Shown: positions 22,117 to 35,154 of the stretch, in pieces
How the letters are laid out: each line of letters opens with the position of its first letter
Numbering within the stretch: position 1 is the first letter of the stretch
Source of the DNA: Heterohyrax brucei
Taxonomy: Eukaryota > Chordata > Mammalia > Hyracoidea > Procaviidae
Assembly (NCBI GenBank): GCA_028571685.1
Contig: CM053143.1
Location: forward strand, 7,555,501 to 7,619,500
Reading direction: 5' to 3'
Length of the DNA: 64,000 nucleotides
Program-made: the position numbers and the translations under genes
The notes under the pieces: model-generated
What the model saw: the letters and a program-made list of their open reading frames with translations, nothing else
Told to the model about the DNA's origin: nothing
The model's database searches: none

Positions 22117-25100
22117 TTGTCAGATTGTCCTGCTGTGGTGGCATGTGTGTTGCTGTGACACTGGAAGCTTTTCCACTGGTATTTCAAATATCATCCATGG
22201 TGGACAGGTTTCAGGGAAGCTTCCAGGCTAAGACAGAGTAGAAAGAAGGAACTGGCAATCTACTTCTAAAAAAAATTACTAGGGAAAGCGTTATGAATAG
22301 TGGCAGAACACAGACACCAGCAGTGAACCCCTTAGGTTGGAAGACATGCAAAATATGACAGGAGAAGAGCTGCCTCCTCCAAGTGAGTCAGCCTTAGTGA
22401 TCTGGATGTAGTGAAGCTTTTAAGACCTTCATTTTCTGACATGGCATTACTCAAAATAAGAAATAGCTGCCAACTTCCATTAATAATTGAAACATGGGAT
22501 GTATGAAGTAGCAAAATTGCAGATTGTCTAAAATGAAATGAAATGCTTTAAGATAAATATACTAGATGAGCTGAAATGGACTGGTATCAGCCTTTTTGAT
22601 TTGAATAGTCGTAAGGTCTCCTCTGCCAGGAATGACAAATTGAAGAGGATTCGCATCACATTCATTGTCAAAAAGAACATTTCAAGATCTATCCTGAATT
22701 ACAGTGCTGTCAGTGATAGGTTGATTTCCATACATCTATCAGGAAGACCAGTTTGTATGACTGTTATTCAAATGTATGCACCAACTGCTAATGCCAGAGA
22801 TGAAAAAATGATGTTTACCAACTTCTGCTGTCTGCGATTGATCAAACATGTAATCAAGATGTGTTGATAATTATTGGCAATTGAAATGCCAGACATGGAA
22901 ACAAAGAAGTATCAGTAGTTGGATAATACAGCCTTGGTGATAGAAATGACACCAGAGATAGCATGATAGAATTTTGTGTGACCAATGAGCTATTCGTTGA
23001 AAAATACTTTTTTTCAACAACAAAAGCAGTAACTGTACACGTGAATCTCACCAGATGGAATGTACAGAAATCCGATTGGCTGTATCCATGGAACAAAATG
23101 ATAAGGGAGCTCAATATCATCTGTCAGAATTAGGCCAGGAGCTAGCTGCAGAACAGATCATCAGTTATGCATATGCAAGTTCAAGTTGAAGCTGAAGAAA
23201 AGTAAAACAAGCCCATAAAAGCCAAAGTATGATCCTGAGTATACTCTTCCTGAATTTAGAGGTCATTCCAACAATACGTTTGATGCAATGAACGCTCATG
23301 ACCAAAGACCAGGCAGTTTGTGGGATGACATCAAGATCATTATACATGAAGAAAGCAAAAAGTCATTAAAAAATGAGAAAGAAGAGACCAAAAGAGATGT
23401 CAGAAGAGACTCTGAAATATGCTCTTGAACTTGCAGTAGCTAAAGTGGGTGGAAGACACCGTGAAGTAAAAGACCAAATAGAAGATTTCAGAGAACACCT
23501 TGAGAAGACAAAGTATTATAATGAAGTATGCAAAGACGTGGAGTTAGAAAACCAAAACCAAAACAGAAAAATGGACTCAGTATTTCTCAAGGTGAAAGAA
23601 CTGAAGTAAATAATTGAAGCCTCAAGTTGCAGTATTGAAGGATTTTATGGGCAAAATATTGAATGATGCAGGAAGCATCAAAAGGAAAAATGGAACAAAT
23701 ACAGAGTCACTGTAACAAAAAAGGTTGGTTACCTGCAACTATTTCAGTAGGTAGCATGTGATCAAGATCAAGAGCCTTGGTGTTGAAGGAAGAAGTCCAA
23801 GCTGCATTAAAACAGTGGTGAAACCACAGGCTTGAAGAATTGACAGAATACCCATTGAAATGTTTCAACAAACATATGCAACACTGGAAGCACTCACTGG
23901 ACTGTGCCAAGAATTTGGCAGTACAGCTACCTGGCCAACTGACTGAAAAGTACCCATATTTGTACCCATGCCAAAGATAATCCAACAAAATGAGGAAATT
24001 ATCAAGCAATATCATCAGTATCACAGGAAAGTAAATTTTGCTGAATTCAAAGATAGTTGCAGCAGTGCATCCACAAAGAAGTGCCAGAAATTCAAGCTGG
24101 ATCTGAAAGATGACATGGATCAAGGGATTATCATTGCTGAAGTCGGGAGGATCTTGGCTGTAAGCAGAAAACACCAGAAAGATTGACTATGCAGGTACAT
24201 TTGGTTGTGTGGGTCACAACAAATGATGAGTATCACTGCAAAGAATGGGAATTCCAGAACACTAAATTGTGCTCATGTGGAACCTGGGCATAGGCCAAGA
24301 GGCAATGGTTGGAACAGAACAAGGGGTTACTGCATGGTTTAAAATCAGGAAAGGTGTGTGTGGGGCTGTATCCTTTCACCGTACGTAATCTGTATGCTGA
24401 GCACGTAATTCAAGAGGCTGGACTAGATGAAGAAGAACATGGCATTAGGATTGGAAGAAGACTCCTTAACCACCTGCAATATGGAGATTAACAAAGCCTT
24501 GCTTGCTGAAAGCAAAGAGGATTTGAACTCCTTACATGTGAAATTCAAAGACTGTAGCCTTTGATATGGATTACATCGTAACATAAAGAAAACAAAAATC
24601 CTCACAACTGGACCTATAAAGAAACAACCTGATACACGGAGAAAATATTGTCAAAAAATTATTTTTAATTGTGTCTACAGCGAACTCCCATGGAAGCAGT
24701 CATCAAGAAACCAAACAGCATTTTGCACTGGGCAAATCTGCTGCAAAAGACCTCTTTTAAAGTGTTGAAAAGCAAAGGTATCACTTTGAAGACTAAGGTA
24801 TGCCTCACCCAAGCCGTGTTATTTTCAGTTGCCTCGTATGGATACAAAAGATGAACAGTAAATAAGGAAGACCAGAGAAGAAGTGATGCCTGTTGGCAAA
24901 GAATGCTAAGTATATACGCTGGACTGCCAGAGGAAATCTGTCTTGGAAGAGGTATAGCCATAGTACTCTCGGAAGCAAGGATGGTGAGACTTAGTCTTGT
25001 GTGGTTTGAATATGTGATCAGGAGGGACCAGTCTGTGGAGAAAGACATCATGTTTGGTAATGTAGAGGATCCTCAATGAGATGATTGACACAGTGGCTAC

Positions 25101-25209
25101 AACAGTGGGTCCAAACACAGTAGTGACTGTGAGGGTGGCACAAGAACATGCAGTGTCGCATTCTGTTGAACGCAGCATTGCTCTGAGTTAAAAGGGCATC
25201 TAACAGCAG
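22117..25209 (+). mobile_element. Near full-length RTE (BovB-like) LINE, sense
   Basis: About 3.1 kb. The 5'-UTR starts near GTCAGATTGTCCTGCTGTGG. An endonuclease part at 22538-22867 encodes NILDELKWTGISLF, FIVKKNISRSI and VIQMYAPTANARDEK. A charged linker follows at 23373-23609, then the RT region and the 3' end near CATCTAACAGCAG. EN and RT are split by stops and frameshifts, so it is a dead copy in the transcriptional direction of ARHGAP10. RTE elements encode an endonuclease and a reverse transcriptase; SINEs with RTE-type tails are thought to use them. Confidence 0.85.
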
Positions 25210-25233
25210 TGTTCCGTGAAGCCAACTCCCTTG

Positions 25234-25311
25234 TCTTTCTCCCTGGTGGGTTTGAATCACTGACTTTTTGTTTAGCAGCCGAGTGCTTAACTACTATACT
25301 GCCATGGCTCC
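25234..25311 (-). repeat. AfroSINE head fragment
   Basis: Antisense CCTGGTGGGTTTGAATCACT, then GCTTAACTACTATACTGCCA and TGGCTCC. Only the tRNA-like half remains, directly after the RTE. Confidence 0.75.
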
Positions 25312-26269
25312 TGTTTCCTACCCTTCCCAAACTAAGCTCCAACAAGAAGCAAAACCTACAAGGATTTTGAGAAGAGAAAGTTGTGCAGTTGACATATATT
25401 ATGGCATCTCCCTTGTTTTTCTGCTGATTTGGGACCATTAAAAAAATATTTTTGGCATTCATGGGGCTGAATACCAGGTTGATTGATCCATTATCTATGG
25501 AGACTGAAAACTTCATTTCTAGCAGGGTGTTTATTACAAGTTTTCCACTGTCATGGGACAAATTAGCTGTTTTGTGACATTTCTAGTAAAATAATTTGTC
25601 ATAGAATAAACTTACTTTTAAGCCTGGAAATTGGAATTGGAATTTTGTGAAGAAAGCTCTCATTTAGGTAAATATGATGGTTTATATTCCCAAACAGATC
25701 CCCATGGGTGGCAAACGGGTGGCAAAAGTATGTATCAGATGGGAGTCAGAGATATGGTGACTCAGTATAACAAATTTTATATGGGAACTTGTCACTTTTA
25801 TTACTGCTTTCCAAACAGCTTCGATACTTCTTTTAATGTTGCATTGCCTAGCTAGACATATGGCAATGATACAAGTAGCTTGCAGAAGATATTTAGATAG
25901 GAATTCATTTTTTATTGAAAAGGAAAACTTTTTTTAAGGTCTCTCATTTTTTCCTTTTTGCTTTTTATCACTCTCTAATTTTCCCCCTTTCCTGTGCTCG
26001 ATAACTATTTTTCCTCTTTGCTACTTCTTGTATTTTGATTTCTTGAAACAAAATCCACTGAAAGAGGTTTACCTACTGATTGGGCTTTCTCTTCTTTTTA
26101 CTTAGGCCGTGATATGGTTGCTCTTTTCTTTTTTCTTTTTTAATTGACAGTGTAAGGGAAGAAGGAGAGGGAGGGAGGAAAGAAGAGGCTAAGAGACTAA
26201 CAGCTTTTTGCTAGTGCTTAACTTCCTGTCTGTCTGTGTTTGTCATTTGGTGTGCATTTACCACCTGTT
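25312..26269. other. Intronic DNA, nothing recognised
   Basis: A purine-rich GGAAGAAGGAGAGGGAGGGA run lies near 26157. No exon or named repeat otherwise. Confidence 0.4.
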
Positions 26270-26466
26270 AACTGGTTGCTGCTCTGTTGATTCTGACTCA
26301 TAGCAACCCTATAGGACAGAGTACAACTATGCCACAGTGTTTCTGAGGCTATAAGCTTTATGGAAGCAGACTGACATGTTTTTTCTACTATGGAACAGCT
26401 AGTGGGTTCAAGCCACTGACCTTACAGTTAGTGACTGAACCCTTAACCACTTGCTACCAGGGTTTC
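26270..26466 (-). repeat. AfroSINE, long subtype
   Basis: Antisense ACTCATAGCAACCCTATAGG, then GAGGCTATAAGCTTTATGGA and AGTGGGTTCAAGCCACTGAC, ending CCAGGGTTTC. Confidence 0.88.
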
Positions 26467-26865
26467 ATGGGTACTGTAGCATCTTAAATTGTATTCAAGG
26501 AATGACCATATTTTACATTCATTTTATCTGTTGTTTTAAATAACTTAAGTGATGTACAGTGAACTGGACATATATAAAGTGTACATTCTAATGAGTTTTG
26601 ACAGACATCTGCACCCATGAAACCATTACCAGTCATGATGGTAGACCTATGCATCTCCACATAAACTTTCTTCATTCTCCTTGGTAAATCTTACACTGTC
26701 TCTCCACTTTTCTTAGTCCTTCATTCCTAGGCAACCACTGATTAGCTTCCTGTCACCATACATTAATTTGCATTTTCTAAAATTTCATGTAAATGGAATT
26801 ATATAAAGTGCATACTCCTTTTTTTTTTAACTCCTGTTCTTTCACTCAAGGTAATTAATACAAGA

Positions 26866-26930
26866 TTTGAACTGCTGACCAGTTAGTCAGCAACCGAGCT
26901 GTTAAGCAGTGTTCCACCAGTGCTGCCATC
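26866..26930 (-). repeat. AfroSINE fragment
   Basis: Antisense GATTTGAACTGCTGACCAGT and CACCAGTGCTGCC. Head half only. Confidence 0.65.
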
Positions 26931-27997
26931 CACGTTGTAGCGTGTGTCAGTAGTTCATTCCTTCTTCTTCTTAGCTGGTTTTGTTGTGTCTGCATGCACC
27001 AGAATTTTACTATCTGTTCACCTATTATGGCTATTTGGGTTGTTTGCAGTTTTTGTCTATTGCAAACAAAATTAGCAAAAACACAAGTGTATGCATCTTT
27101 CAGCGGATATATGCTTTATTTCTTTTGGGTAAATGCACAGGAGTGGAATGACTGGCCAGGGGGTCAGGGATGTAGTGCTTTGGCAAACTGTTTTCTAAAG
27201 TGGTTGTACCTTAAACATTCCCATTAACAATGTACAGGAGTTCTGTTTCCTCTATATTCTTGTCACCATTTCTTATGTCATTCTTTTTAATTTTAGTTCT
27301 TCTAACAGGCATGCAATAGTGTCTTATTATGCACTTAATTTAGGCTTTTCGAATGATTAATGATACTGAATTCTCTCATGTGTTTATTTTCCATCCATGT
27401 ATCCTCTTTGGTAAGGTTTCACCTAGATTTTTTAAAAGTGGGTTGTTTGTATTACTGTCCTTTGAGAGTTCTTTATATATTCTGGATACAAGTCTTTTCT
27501 CAAGTATATGCTTTGTGGATCTTTTCTCTCAGTCTGTGACTTATGTATTTATTTCTCTAAACAGTATCGTTCAAAGAGTGAAGTTTTTAATTTTGATAAA
27601 GTCCAGTTGTGCTTTTGATGTGCTATCAAGAAGTTTCTACCTAAACCCAGATCACAAAGAGTCTTTTAGAAATGTTATAGTTTTAGGTTTAAGATTTAAA
27701 TCTATAATCTATTTTGAGCTAATTTTTGTATAAGGTATGAAGTGTGGATCAGAAGTCATTTTTGCATATGAGTGTTCAATGGTTAATCATTATTTGTGGG
27801 AAAGACTGTCTTTTTTCCACTAAATTGTGTATTGAGATGACTATACAGTTTGTTTTTATTTTTTAATATAGTGAATTGTATTGACTTTAAGAAATTACTA
27901 AACCTGGCTTTGTAATGGCATAGTATCTTTCTTATATATATTGTTGAATTTGATTTGCTAACACTTCATCTAAAAACATCTGCATCTATGTTCATCA

Positions 27998-28038
27998 TAG
28001 GGTCACCATGAGTCGGATCCGACTCGATGGCACTTGGC
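27998..28038 (+). mobile_element. 41-bp micro-insert with target duplication
   Basis: A 41-bp insert beginning TAGGGTCACCATG and ending GGCACTTGGC. It is flanked by perfect 10-bp direct repeats ATGTTCATCA (27988-27997 and 28039-28048). It contains the palindrome GAGTCGGATCCGACTC and is 38/41 identical to 7276-7316. It lies inside an old L1. Confidence 0.75.
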
Positions 28039-28275
28039 ATGTTCATCAATGATAGTAATTTATAGTTTCCTATTACTGTCTTTGGTTTTGATAGAGTAAT
28101 ACTGACCTCATAGTGTGAGTTAGGAAGTATTCCATTTTCTGGAAGAGTTTGTATAGAATTGTTATTACCGCTATCTCAATTGTCTGTTAGAATTCACCAG
28201 TGAAGTCATCTGGGCCTAGAGTTTTGGTAATGGCAAGGTTTGTACTATCAGTTCAGTTCGTTTAATATATAAGAA

Positions 28276-28446
28276 GCCCCCAAACACGTTCATTTCCATC
28301 GAGTCAATTGTGATGCCTAGCGACCCTACAGGGCAGAGTAGAACTTCCCTACAGAATTTCCAAGGAGCACCTGGCAGATTTCAACTGTGCCGACCTTTGG
28401 GTTAGCAGCCACAGCAGCACTTCACCACTATGCCATCACAGGGCCC
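28276..28446 (-). repeat. AfroSINE
   Basis: Antisense GCGACCCTACAGGGCAGAGT, CCAAGGAGCACCTGGCAGAT and CCATCACAGGGCCC. Confidence 0.88.
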
Positions 28447-28550
28447 TTTTTTCTTTCTATGTATGTATACACATATGTATACACATGTATATATGTATAT
28501 ATAAATACACACACACACATATATGTACATGTATACATACACATATATGA
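28447..28550 (+). repeat. (TA/CA)n microsatellite
   Basis: Alternating TATG, TACA and CACACA runs, next to the head end of an AfroSINE. Confidence 0.8.
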
Positions 28551-29480
28551 CTTCAGGTTGTCTAATTGTTTTTGAATGAGCTTCAGTACTTAGTGTCTTT
28601 CAAGAAATTTGCTCATTTCATCTAAATTGTTGAGTATATGGGCATAAATTGTTCATAATATCACCTTATTTTTAATATCAGAATCTTCAGTGATGTCTTT
28701 CTCATTGTTAGTGTTGGTAATCTGTATATATTTTCCCAGATCATTCTGGTTTGATTCATCAGCTTTATTGTGATCATCTTACCAGCTTTTGTATTTATTT
28801 GTCTATTTCATTGATTTGGTGTTGATCTTTGTTTGCCTATTCTTCTGCGTACTTTAGTTCCTAGCTCTCTGAGGTGGAAAGTGGATTGATTTAAGACCTT
28901 TCTTTTCAAATACAGGTATTGGGTGCTGTAAATTTTTTCCTAAGTACTCCTGTGTCAACATCTCCCAAGTTCTGATACATTGTAATGTTTCATTCTTTTT
29001 CAGTTTGAAATACTACTAATTTTACTTTATTTGGAGTTTTCCATTTATCTTTCTCTTATAGATTTCTAATTCATTTTTTATTGTAATCAGAGACCATACT
29101 TTGGATGACTTGAATTCTTTTGAAGTTTTTGAGGTTTCTTGTACAGTCTGTGTGGCAAATGTCCCATGTGAACTGGGACAGAATGTATGTATGTTCTACT
29201 GCTTTTGGGTGGAGAGGTATTTAAGAATGCCAGTTAAAGTTAGCAGTTGTATCAAAATCTTCTGTAGCCTTGCTGATTTTCTGTCTGCTTACTGAATCAG
29301 TCATTAAGGGAGGTACTTAAATCACTGACTAGAGTTGTGGATTTGTGTATTTGTCCTTGCAGCACCATTTTTGCTTTGCATGTTTTCAAATTCCATTATT
29401 GGATCCACTAACCTTTAAAATAATTTTGTCTTCTGGATGAAGTGACCATAGGCATCTGAAATGACCTTCTCTTTCCCTGG

Positions 29481-30069
29481 CAGTGTTCTTGACGTTTGCA
29501 TATGCTTCACTTTTTTGTGTGTGCATTCTTGATTTTTTTTAAAAAACCATTTAAAGAGGAATTTCTGAGTTGTAAAATACAAACCCTTTGAAGATTCTTC
29601 ATATCTTGCCAGGTTTCCCTCCAGAAAGACTGTACTGACTGATGCTTACCTAAGCATTGTTGAGATGCTTATTAAGTTAGGAGAACTGGTCTTTTACATT
29701 TTAAAATACGTAGCAAGGTAGACTTAACTGTAGCATGCTATTGCCCACAGGATAAAATGTACTACTATTTATATAAATCACTTCAGTTACTTAGAAAATT
29801 AAAGGGTGTATGTGTTTGTCACTTTGGATGAATTTTCGTCTGTTGTTAGCCTAAACAAAAAATGGGTGATTTATATTTACAATGGATATTAGTGAGAGGA
29901 AAGGATTTGGTTTAAGTTTTTTTTCTGTGCTTTTTGTACCATCTTCAATTAATATCCTAGAGATCATTTTCAAAGTTACATGCTTTTATTAGGTTGAGTA
30001 GAGTGTTTTTACTTAAACATGTTAATGTTTGGAAGATGTTTCATATATAAAACCAGGTGTTTGTAAAAG
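29481..30069. other. Intronic DNA, nothing recognised
   Basis: No exon or confident repeat. Confidence 0.35.
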
Positions 30070-30246
30070 TGGAAACCCTGGTGGCGTAGTAGGTTATAAG
30101 TGCTACATCTGCTAACCAAAAGGATGGCAGTTCAAATCCGCCAGGCGCTCCTGGGAAACTCTATGGGGCAGTTCTGCTCTGACCTCTGTGGTCATTATGA
30201 GTTGGACACGACTTGATGGCAGTGGTTTTTTTTTTTTTTTTTTTTA
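30070..30246 (+). repeat. AfroSINE with T-rich tail
   Basis: GGAAACCCTGGTGGCGTAGT, CAAATCCGCCAGGCGCTCCT, then a T run of about 20. One of the best preserved copies. Confidence 0.92.
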
Positions 30247-30383
30247 ATAAAAATACTTTCTAAGATTAGATATGAAATACTGTGTGTTTAGATTTTGTAG
30301 GAGTTTGTGGCTGCTGAAGTTTTGATAGTGGCTGGTGGAAGTAGTACTTAATAATGTGATCTGTTTGATTTATATATCCCTTT

Positions 30384-30545
30384 GAAACCCTGATAGCATA
30401 GTGGCCAAATGCTATGACTGCTAACCAAAAGGTCAGCAGTTCAAATTCACTAGGTGGTCCTTGGAAACTCTGTGGGGCCATTCTGCACTGTCTTTTAGGG
30501 TCTTTATGAGTTGGAATCTACTCAACGGAAATGGTTTGGTTCTGA
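30384..30545 (+). repeat. AfroSINE
   Basis: GAAACCCTGATAGCATAGTG, GCTAACCAAAAGGTCAGCAG and GAGTTGGAATCTACTCAACG. It ends about 160 bp before an exon. Confidence 0.9.
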
Positions 30546-30703
30546 TATTTAAAGGCATTCCTGAGGGAAGTTTTTTCACATTAACCTTAAAAAACAAAAA
30601 CCAGTAGAGTTATATTTATCACACTTTTATTAAAAAAATATGTGCGCATCGAGGTAGACTGTTTGGATTTGTTTATTAATTCTTAGATGTCTGTTCTATA
30701 CAG

Positions 30704-30762
30704 GAGTCTTCCCGAGCCTCTCATGACCTATGAATTACATGGAGATTTCATTGTTCCAGTCA
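30704..30762 (+). CDS. ARHGAP10: ARHGAP10 RhoGAP-domain exon, LPEPLMTYEL segment
   Basis: A 59-nt exon, acceptor CAG ending at 30703, donor GTAAGT from 30763. One base completes the Arg codon, then 19 codons encode SLPEPLMTYELHGDFIVPV, and the last base opens the next Lys codon. The LPEPL motif directly after LKQYLR is a hallmark of RhoGAP domains. YELHGDFIV favours ARHGAP10 over ARHGAP42 (YKLHKDFI, from memory). The exon sits between introns of 11,837 and 11,692 bp that are full of retrotransposons. Confidence 0.93.
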
Positions 30763-33514
30763 GTAAGTATTAAATAGAGGTATACCAAAGCCGTTTTGTG
30801 TTTGATACTGTGCACCAACTGAAGTTTTCATGTGAAAAATTTAACTTAATGTTATTGTGGTCTGTGTTAAAAATAGAAACCACAGTAGATATTTTAGTGC
30901 TTCCTCCCTCTTAGAACTTGAATAGTTTTCCCCTTTTAGAAACTGAAGAGAAGGTACAGTTAAATATATTCATTAATCGATTCACAAACATTTATTTGTT
31001 ATCTGCGGTGAACTAGGCACTAGTGCAAGCCCCCTGGGGGCCAGTAGTAGGTACTGGATATATGTAGAACTGCAACAGAGAGAATTCTTGCACCCAGGAG
31101 TCAGTTTTTTAGCAAACACCTCTTGCTATATCATCAAATATATATAACAATAATGGCATGTGCAAAATACTATGGGAATGCAAGACATTTTTAACTTACA
31201 AAAGGTTGGGTGAAGATTAGCAGATTTGGAAAGATTAGTGGTTGGAAATGGCTTCGCATGAAAGATATTTAGGTGGAAATTATAGGGAGAAGGGATATGA
31301 TGAGATAATGCCACAAGTCCAAACAGTATTTGATAGAGTGAATTTTCGTGATAAAATGTTTACACAGAGGAGGCTAAAATGAAGTTGTTAGAATTTGGCT
31401 TAGGGATTAGATTTTTGGTGAGTCTTCCTCGTTCAAGGTTTTCTTTCTATTAGTGTACACCTCGCTTTGTATATGGGACACATACTGTGTAGTCAGCATA
31501 GTCTTTTGAAATACAGTGGTCTTAGGTATTTATCATAGTTATGGAAATGAAAGTTGAGACGTGGTCAGTAACTTGCCAGATTATAGGAATTTTATTTAAA
31601 ATTCAAAATCCCAGTTCCTTTGGCTAAAACCTGCAGTATTGGTTTTCACAGGTGCACTGACAGTAGCTGTAATGGATTTTCCGATCTGTTGATTTTGCTC
31701 CTTGGATGCATTCCACAGTTTAATCTGTTGAAAAACTTAGAGCAGTCCCTTCGAGTCCTATGTTACTGCTGCCTGAACGTTGTTTTACGTGTTAATCTTC
31801 TTGTGAAGTCTTTGCTCCAGTTGGTGGAAAGCTTTCCAGCATGTCGCAGAAAGAAGCAATGTGTACGGCCTATATGTATAAAACAGGCTTTTGTAAAGGG
31901 CAGAACTATGTTTCTATTCACTTTTGTTTTCATATGGAAGAGGATTTCTTTCTTTTCTTAAAAAAAAAAAAAGAAAGAGGATTTGTATGGTTTAGAAAGG
32001 GGGAGAAGTTTCTTGGCAAAAACTTAAGCAAATGCTTTGTTCATTTTTTTCCGTGTGGCATTTTTGGCAAACCAGGAGAAGAGAAATTAAACTCTAGTTG
32101 GAGGACAGTTGTTTCTTGTTATTCGCCGTGGAGTCTGGAGAAGGCAGAAGAGAGCCAGTTTTAATTTAGAATCCTTTGAGAATTAGACAAAGATAAAGTG
32201 ATTATGAAGTAAGGTTTCAAATTCCCACAAGTTAGTGTTGGTATTATGAACATGCCCTGTAACTGAGGGCAGTGGATTTGAAATTCATACAGCACTGTAT
32301 TTTACCAGATGAAGGCTTCTTATGAGGCAGGAACTTAAAAGCCAACATAAAGTCCTTGATGGTGAGAAATGACTGCAAAGATTTGTGGAGGGAATCTCTG
32401 GACAGTGTGGTGAAAGGGAGTGTCTAAATACAAAAGTTTTCATCACTTACTAGACCAGGACCATATGTTTTGCTTCCTGGCTCCATGGAGATGCTGTCAT
32501 AGAGTCTCTGCAGTGATTTCAGTGACAGGCCTGCTCCAGAGAAATACTGTAGCTACTGTAGTTACTGGCATGGATTCACACCTAAATAGAGTTGTGGTTG
32601 GAATGAGACCTTTTGTAACATTGTTTAATGAGTAAAAGAACATGTATTAAATGCGTGCTTGAAAGGGGCCAACATTTCCGATATAGACATTAGTTTTTTA
32701 TCTTAATCCACTGTGAATATAAGGGTGTGTAAACAGATCCTAGCAGCTTTGGCATAATGTACTTTCAAGTACTGAGTAAAATAGGTGCAGATACTGGGTG
32801 GCCAAAATTAGATTCCCTTTCTGTTGGAAATCTGGGATTGTGGTTAAGCTAACATTTTCCATTAATAATGGCACAGATTAACTTGTTTTGCAAAAGAGCC
32901 TGTTGGCTGAGCTGACTGCTAAAATTATCAGGCATCATCACTCTTTGTGACCGCCTCTCACACCAGTGTGGAAACTCATTTCTGATTCTTCTCAGTCAAG
33001 TGTAGTGGTTTCCATCCATTCTGTGGTGTTGACATTGTCTCTTGCACCAACTCTGCTGAGGGTTCTGCTTCGGTCCCTTCATATCCTCTCATCAGTTTCT
33101 TTCCTGTTGTTTTCCCTTGAGAACCTGTGAGTTAACCTCTGAAGTTCATGATGCAGTTAGGAATTTTATTTCTTTGTTGTCAATACAAAAAGCAAAATGT
33201 TTTGTTTCAAGTCTTAAAAAAAATTGGCTTACTGTTCAATATCAAATATTGTGGGAAGATATTTTTTTTTTACAAATTGCTTTTAACCAGAAGGAATCAG
33301 AGACCATCCATCTGTGAGAGCATATAATAGTATTTTGGCGTAGAATTTCCTGAGATGGACTTACCACTCTGGTCTATATGGGAATGCAAGAGAGATGTCC
33401 ATCTGGGAAAGGCTGATATGAATTATGTGGATGTGTTACTGCATGATGTTTATTAACCTTTGAGAATGGATTTGAGTCCAAGTCTATATCTCAGCCTCTC
33501 ATGCTTAAAAAACC
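30763..33514. other. Intronic DNA, few recognisable repeats
   Basis: A degenerate ancient repeat at 31000-31060 (CAAACATTTATTTGTTATCT, then AACTAGGCACTAG). Otherwise nothing recognised. A 113-codon + frame at 31620-31961 lacks any domain or splice support. Confidence 0.4.
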
Positions 33515-33679
33515 CCGCAATAAAACCCACTGCTGTCGAGTTGATTCCAACTTGTAGCCACCCTCTAGGACAGAGCAGAACTGCCTCATAGTGTTTCCAA
33601 GGAACTCCTGGTGGATTTGAACTGCCAGCCTTTTGGTTAGCAGCTGTAGTATTTAACCGCTATGCCCCTAGGGTTTCCA
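33515..33679 (-). repeat. AfroSINE
   Basis: Antisense CACTGCTGTCGAGTTGATTC, CCTGGTGGATTTGAACTGCC and CCTAGGGTTTCC. Confidence 0.9.
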
Positions 33680-35154
33680 CTCTCAAGCTCACAGGCCTTG
33701 ATGTGTCGTGTTGGTTAGCATGGACCCATGCTTCAGAGATGGTCTCTGGTTAAGCCAAGTTTAATAACGACACTTAAACTTGGATGACTATGCATCCCGT
33801 GAAAAATCTCTATCATCTGGATCACAACTCTTGTCCTGTTGTGGTCAGTGTATTTTCTTCCTGTGTCAAGTTAGTTACCTGGAAAGTAGGATCCCGAATA
33901 CAAAGTTCTTTAGTGATTTTTGATGAAAAATATAACTGTTACAGGAACCAGGGCATTGGTAGTTGCGTAACTGGGCTGTTCTGTCCTTGTTGGTAAGCCT
34001 GCATGAAAAGCCAGACAAAAATCATATGCTTCTTATTGAGGAAGGACTGTGGGACCTGGAAATTAAAGGACTGGAATGTTTAATGGCATCACGCTGTCTT
34101 AGACTGATTTTATAGTAGTGATGAACTCCCACAGAAGAACTGGAATACTTGGAAGTTTGGTGACTTCAGCCCTTTGTTCCTTGGGAAGTGCTTATACAGT
34201 TACTGCTAATGCCTTCCTGAAGCTTGCAATGTTACTGATATGTAGCATTTAAGTATTGAAATTATTTAATGCTTGTCTGCCTGTGAATGTTTGATATGCT
34301 CTCATAAGCGATGCTCACACCTTATTCAGCCTCTGTTAGCACAGTGTCGTAAGCAGATAGACGTTAAAGGGTGGTGAATGCTGGTGTCCAGTTTAACAAT
34401 CAAAAATGCTTTCGCTGTTAACAATAAACTCTGAATTCTCTGTCATATTCCAGGAATTGATTGTTGTAATTAATGTGGTGTCCTGGATTTTTTTTATAAA
34501 AGTTATTCCTTCCATTCTCCTTTGCCAGTTTCTTTTGAATTAAAATGTGCAATGCCTGTAGCATAAGCAGCTGAAGATAAAAATATGTGTATGTGTTTTC
34601 AGGAGAGGTGAAAGTAGATTAGTGAGAGATGAAGTCAAGAAAGGAAGTGGACTCTGCACAATAGATTTCACTGTTTTTTAGAAATAGATTTCTCTGTTTT
34701 TAGAAATCAAGGATTGTATCCATAGTAGGCAGGAAACCATGTTTCTGCCTTGTATTTCTCAGTAATAAATCCCCAAATATTTTTAAACAAATTGCGCTTT
34801 AGAGAAGGAATAGTTACTAATGATGAGTAGAGACATGAATTAGAACAAGCTTCTGGTGCAGAGTTCAAAAATTTTCGGTTTTAAGTGTGAATGTAGAAAA
34901 TTCTTATGCTTTTGTTGGTTTAGAATTCGGGGATGTTTTATCAGAATCCTTTTTTTCTTTTTCTTTTTTAAAAATCCGTAACTTGAAAATGTTATTATGT
35001 ATTTATTTCTTCAAGGATTGACTCAGTGTTAGCATTCTCTTTGTTTCAGCACCAGATTTAGAATTTGCTTATAGTTTATCACACAAAACTTGAGACAGTT
35101 GTACTTTCGTTGTCAGTGTAAAACAGAAGTACCTAAAATATGTTTTATTATGTA
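33680..35154. other. Intronic DNA, nothing recognised
   Basis: No supported exon or repeat. Confidence 0.4.

Larger units (their letters stand above)
26470..29480 (-). mobile_element. Old L1 (L1M-type), antisense, with SINE insertions
   Basis: It starts with old L1 3'-UTR-like sequence (GATGTACAGTGAACTGGACA near 26552). It proceeds through antisense ORF2, for example GAGTGGAATGACTGGCC (27140) and GAAGTCATCTGGGCCTAGAG (28203). Interrupted by an AfroSINE fragment, a 41-bp micro-insert and another AfroSINE. Highly diverged, with no useful frame. Confidence 0.7.

Noticed and set aside
21653..22144. 163-codon antisense frame as a gene
   Set aside because: It has no domain, runs through SINE and RTE sequence, and has no splice or promoter support.
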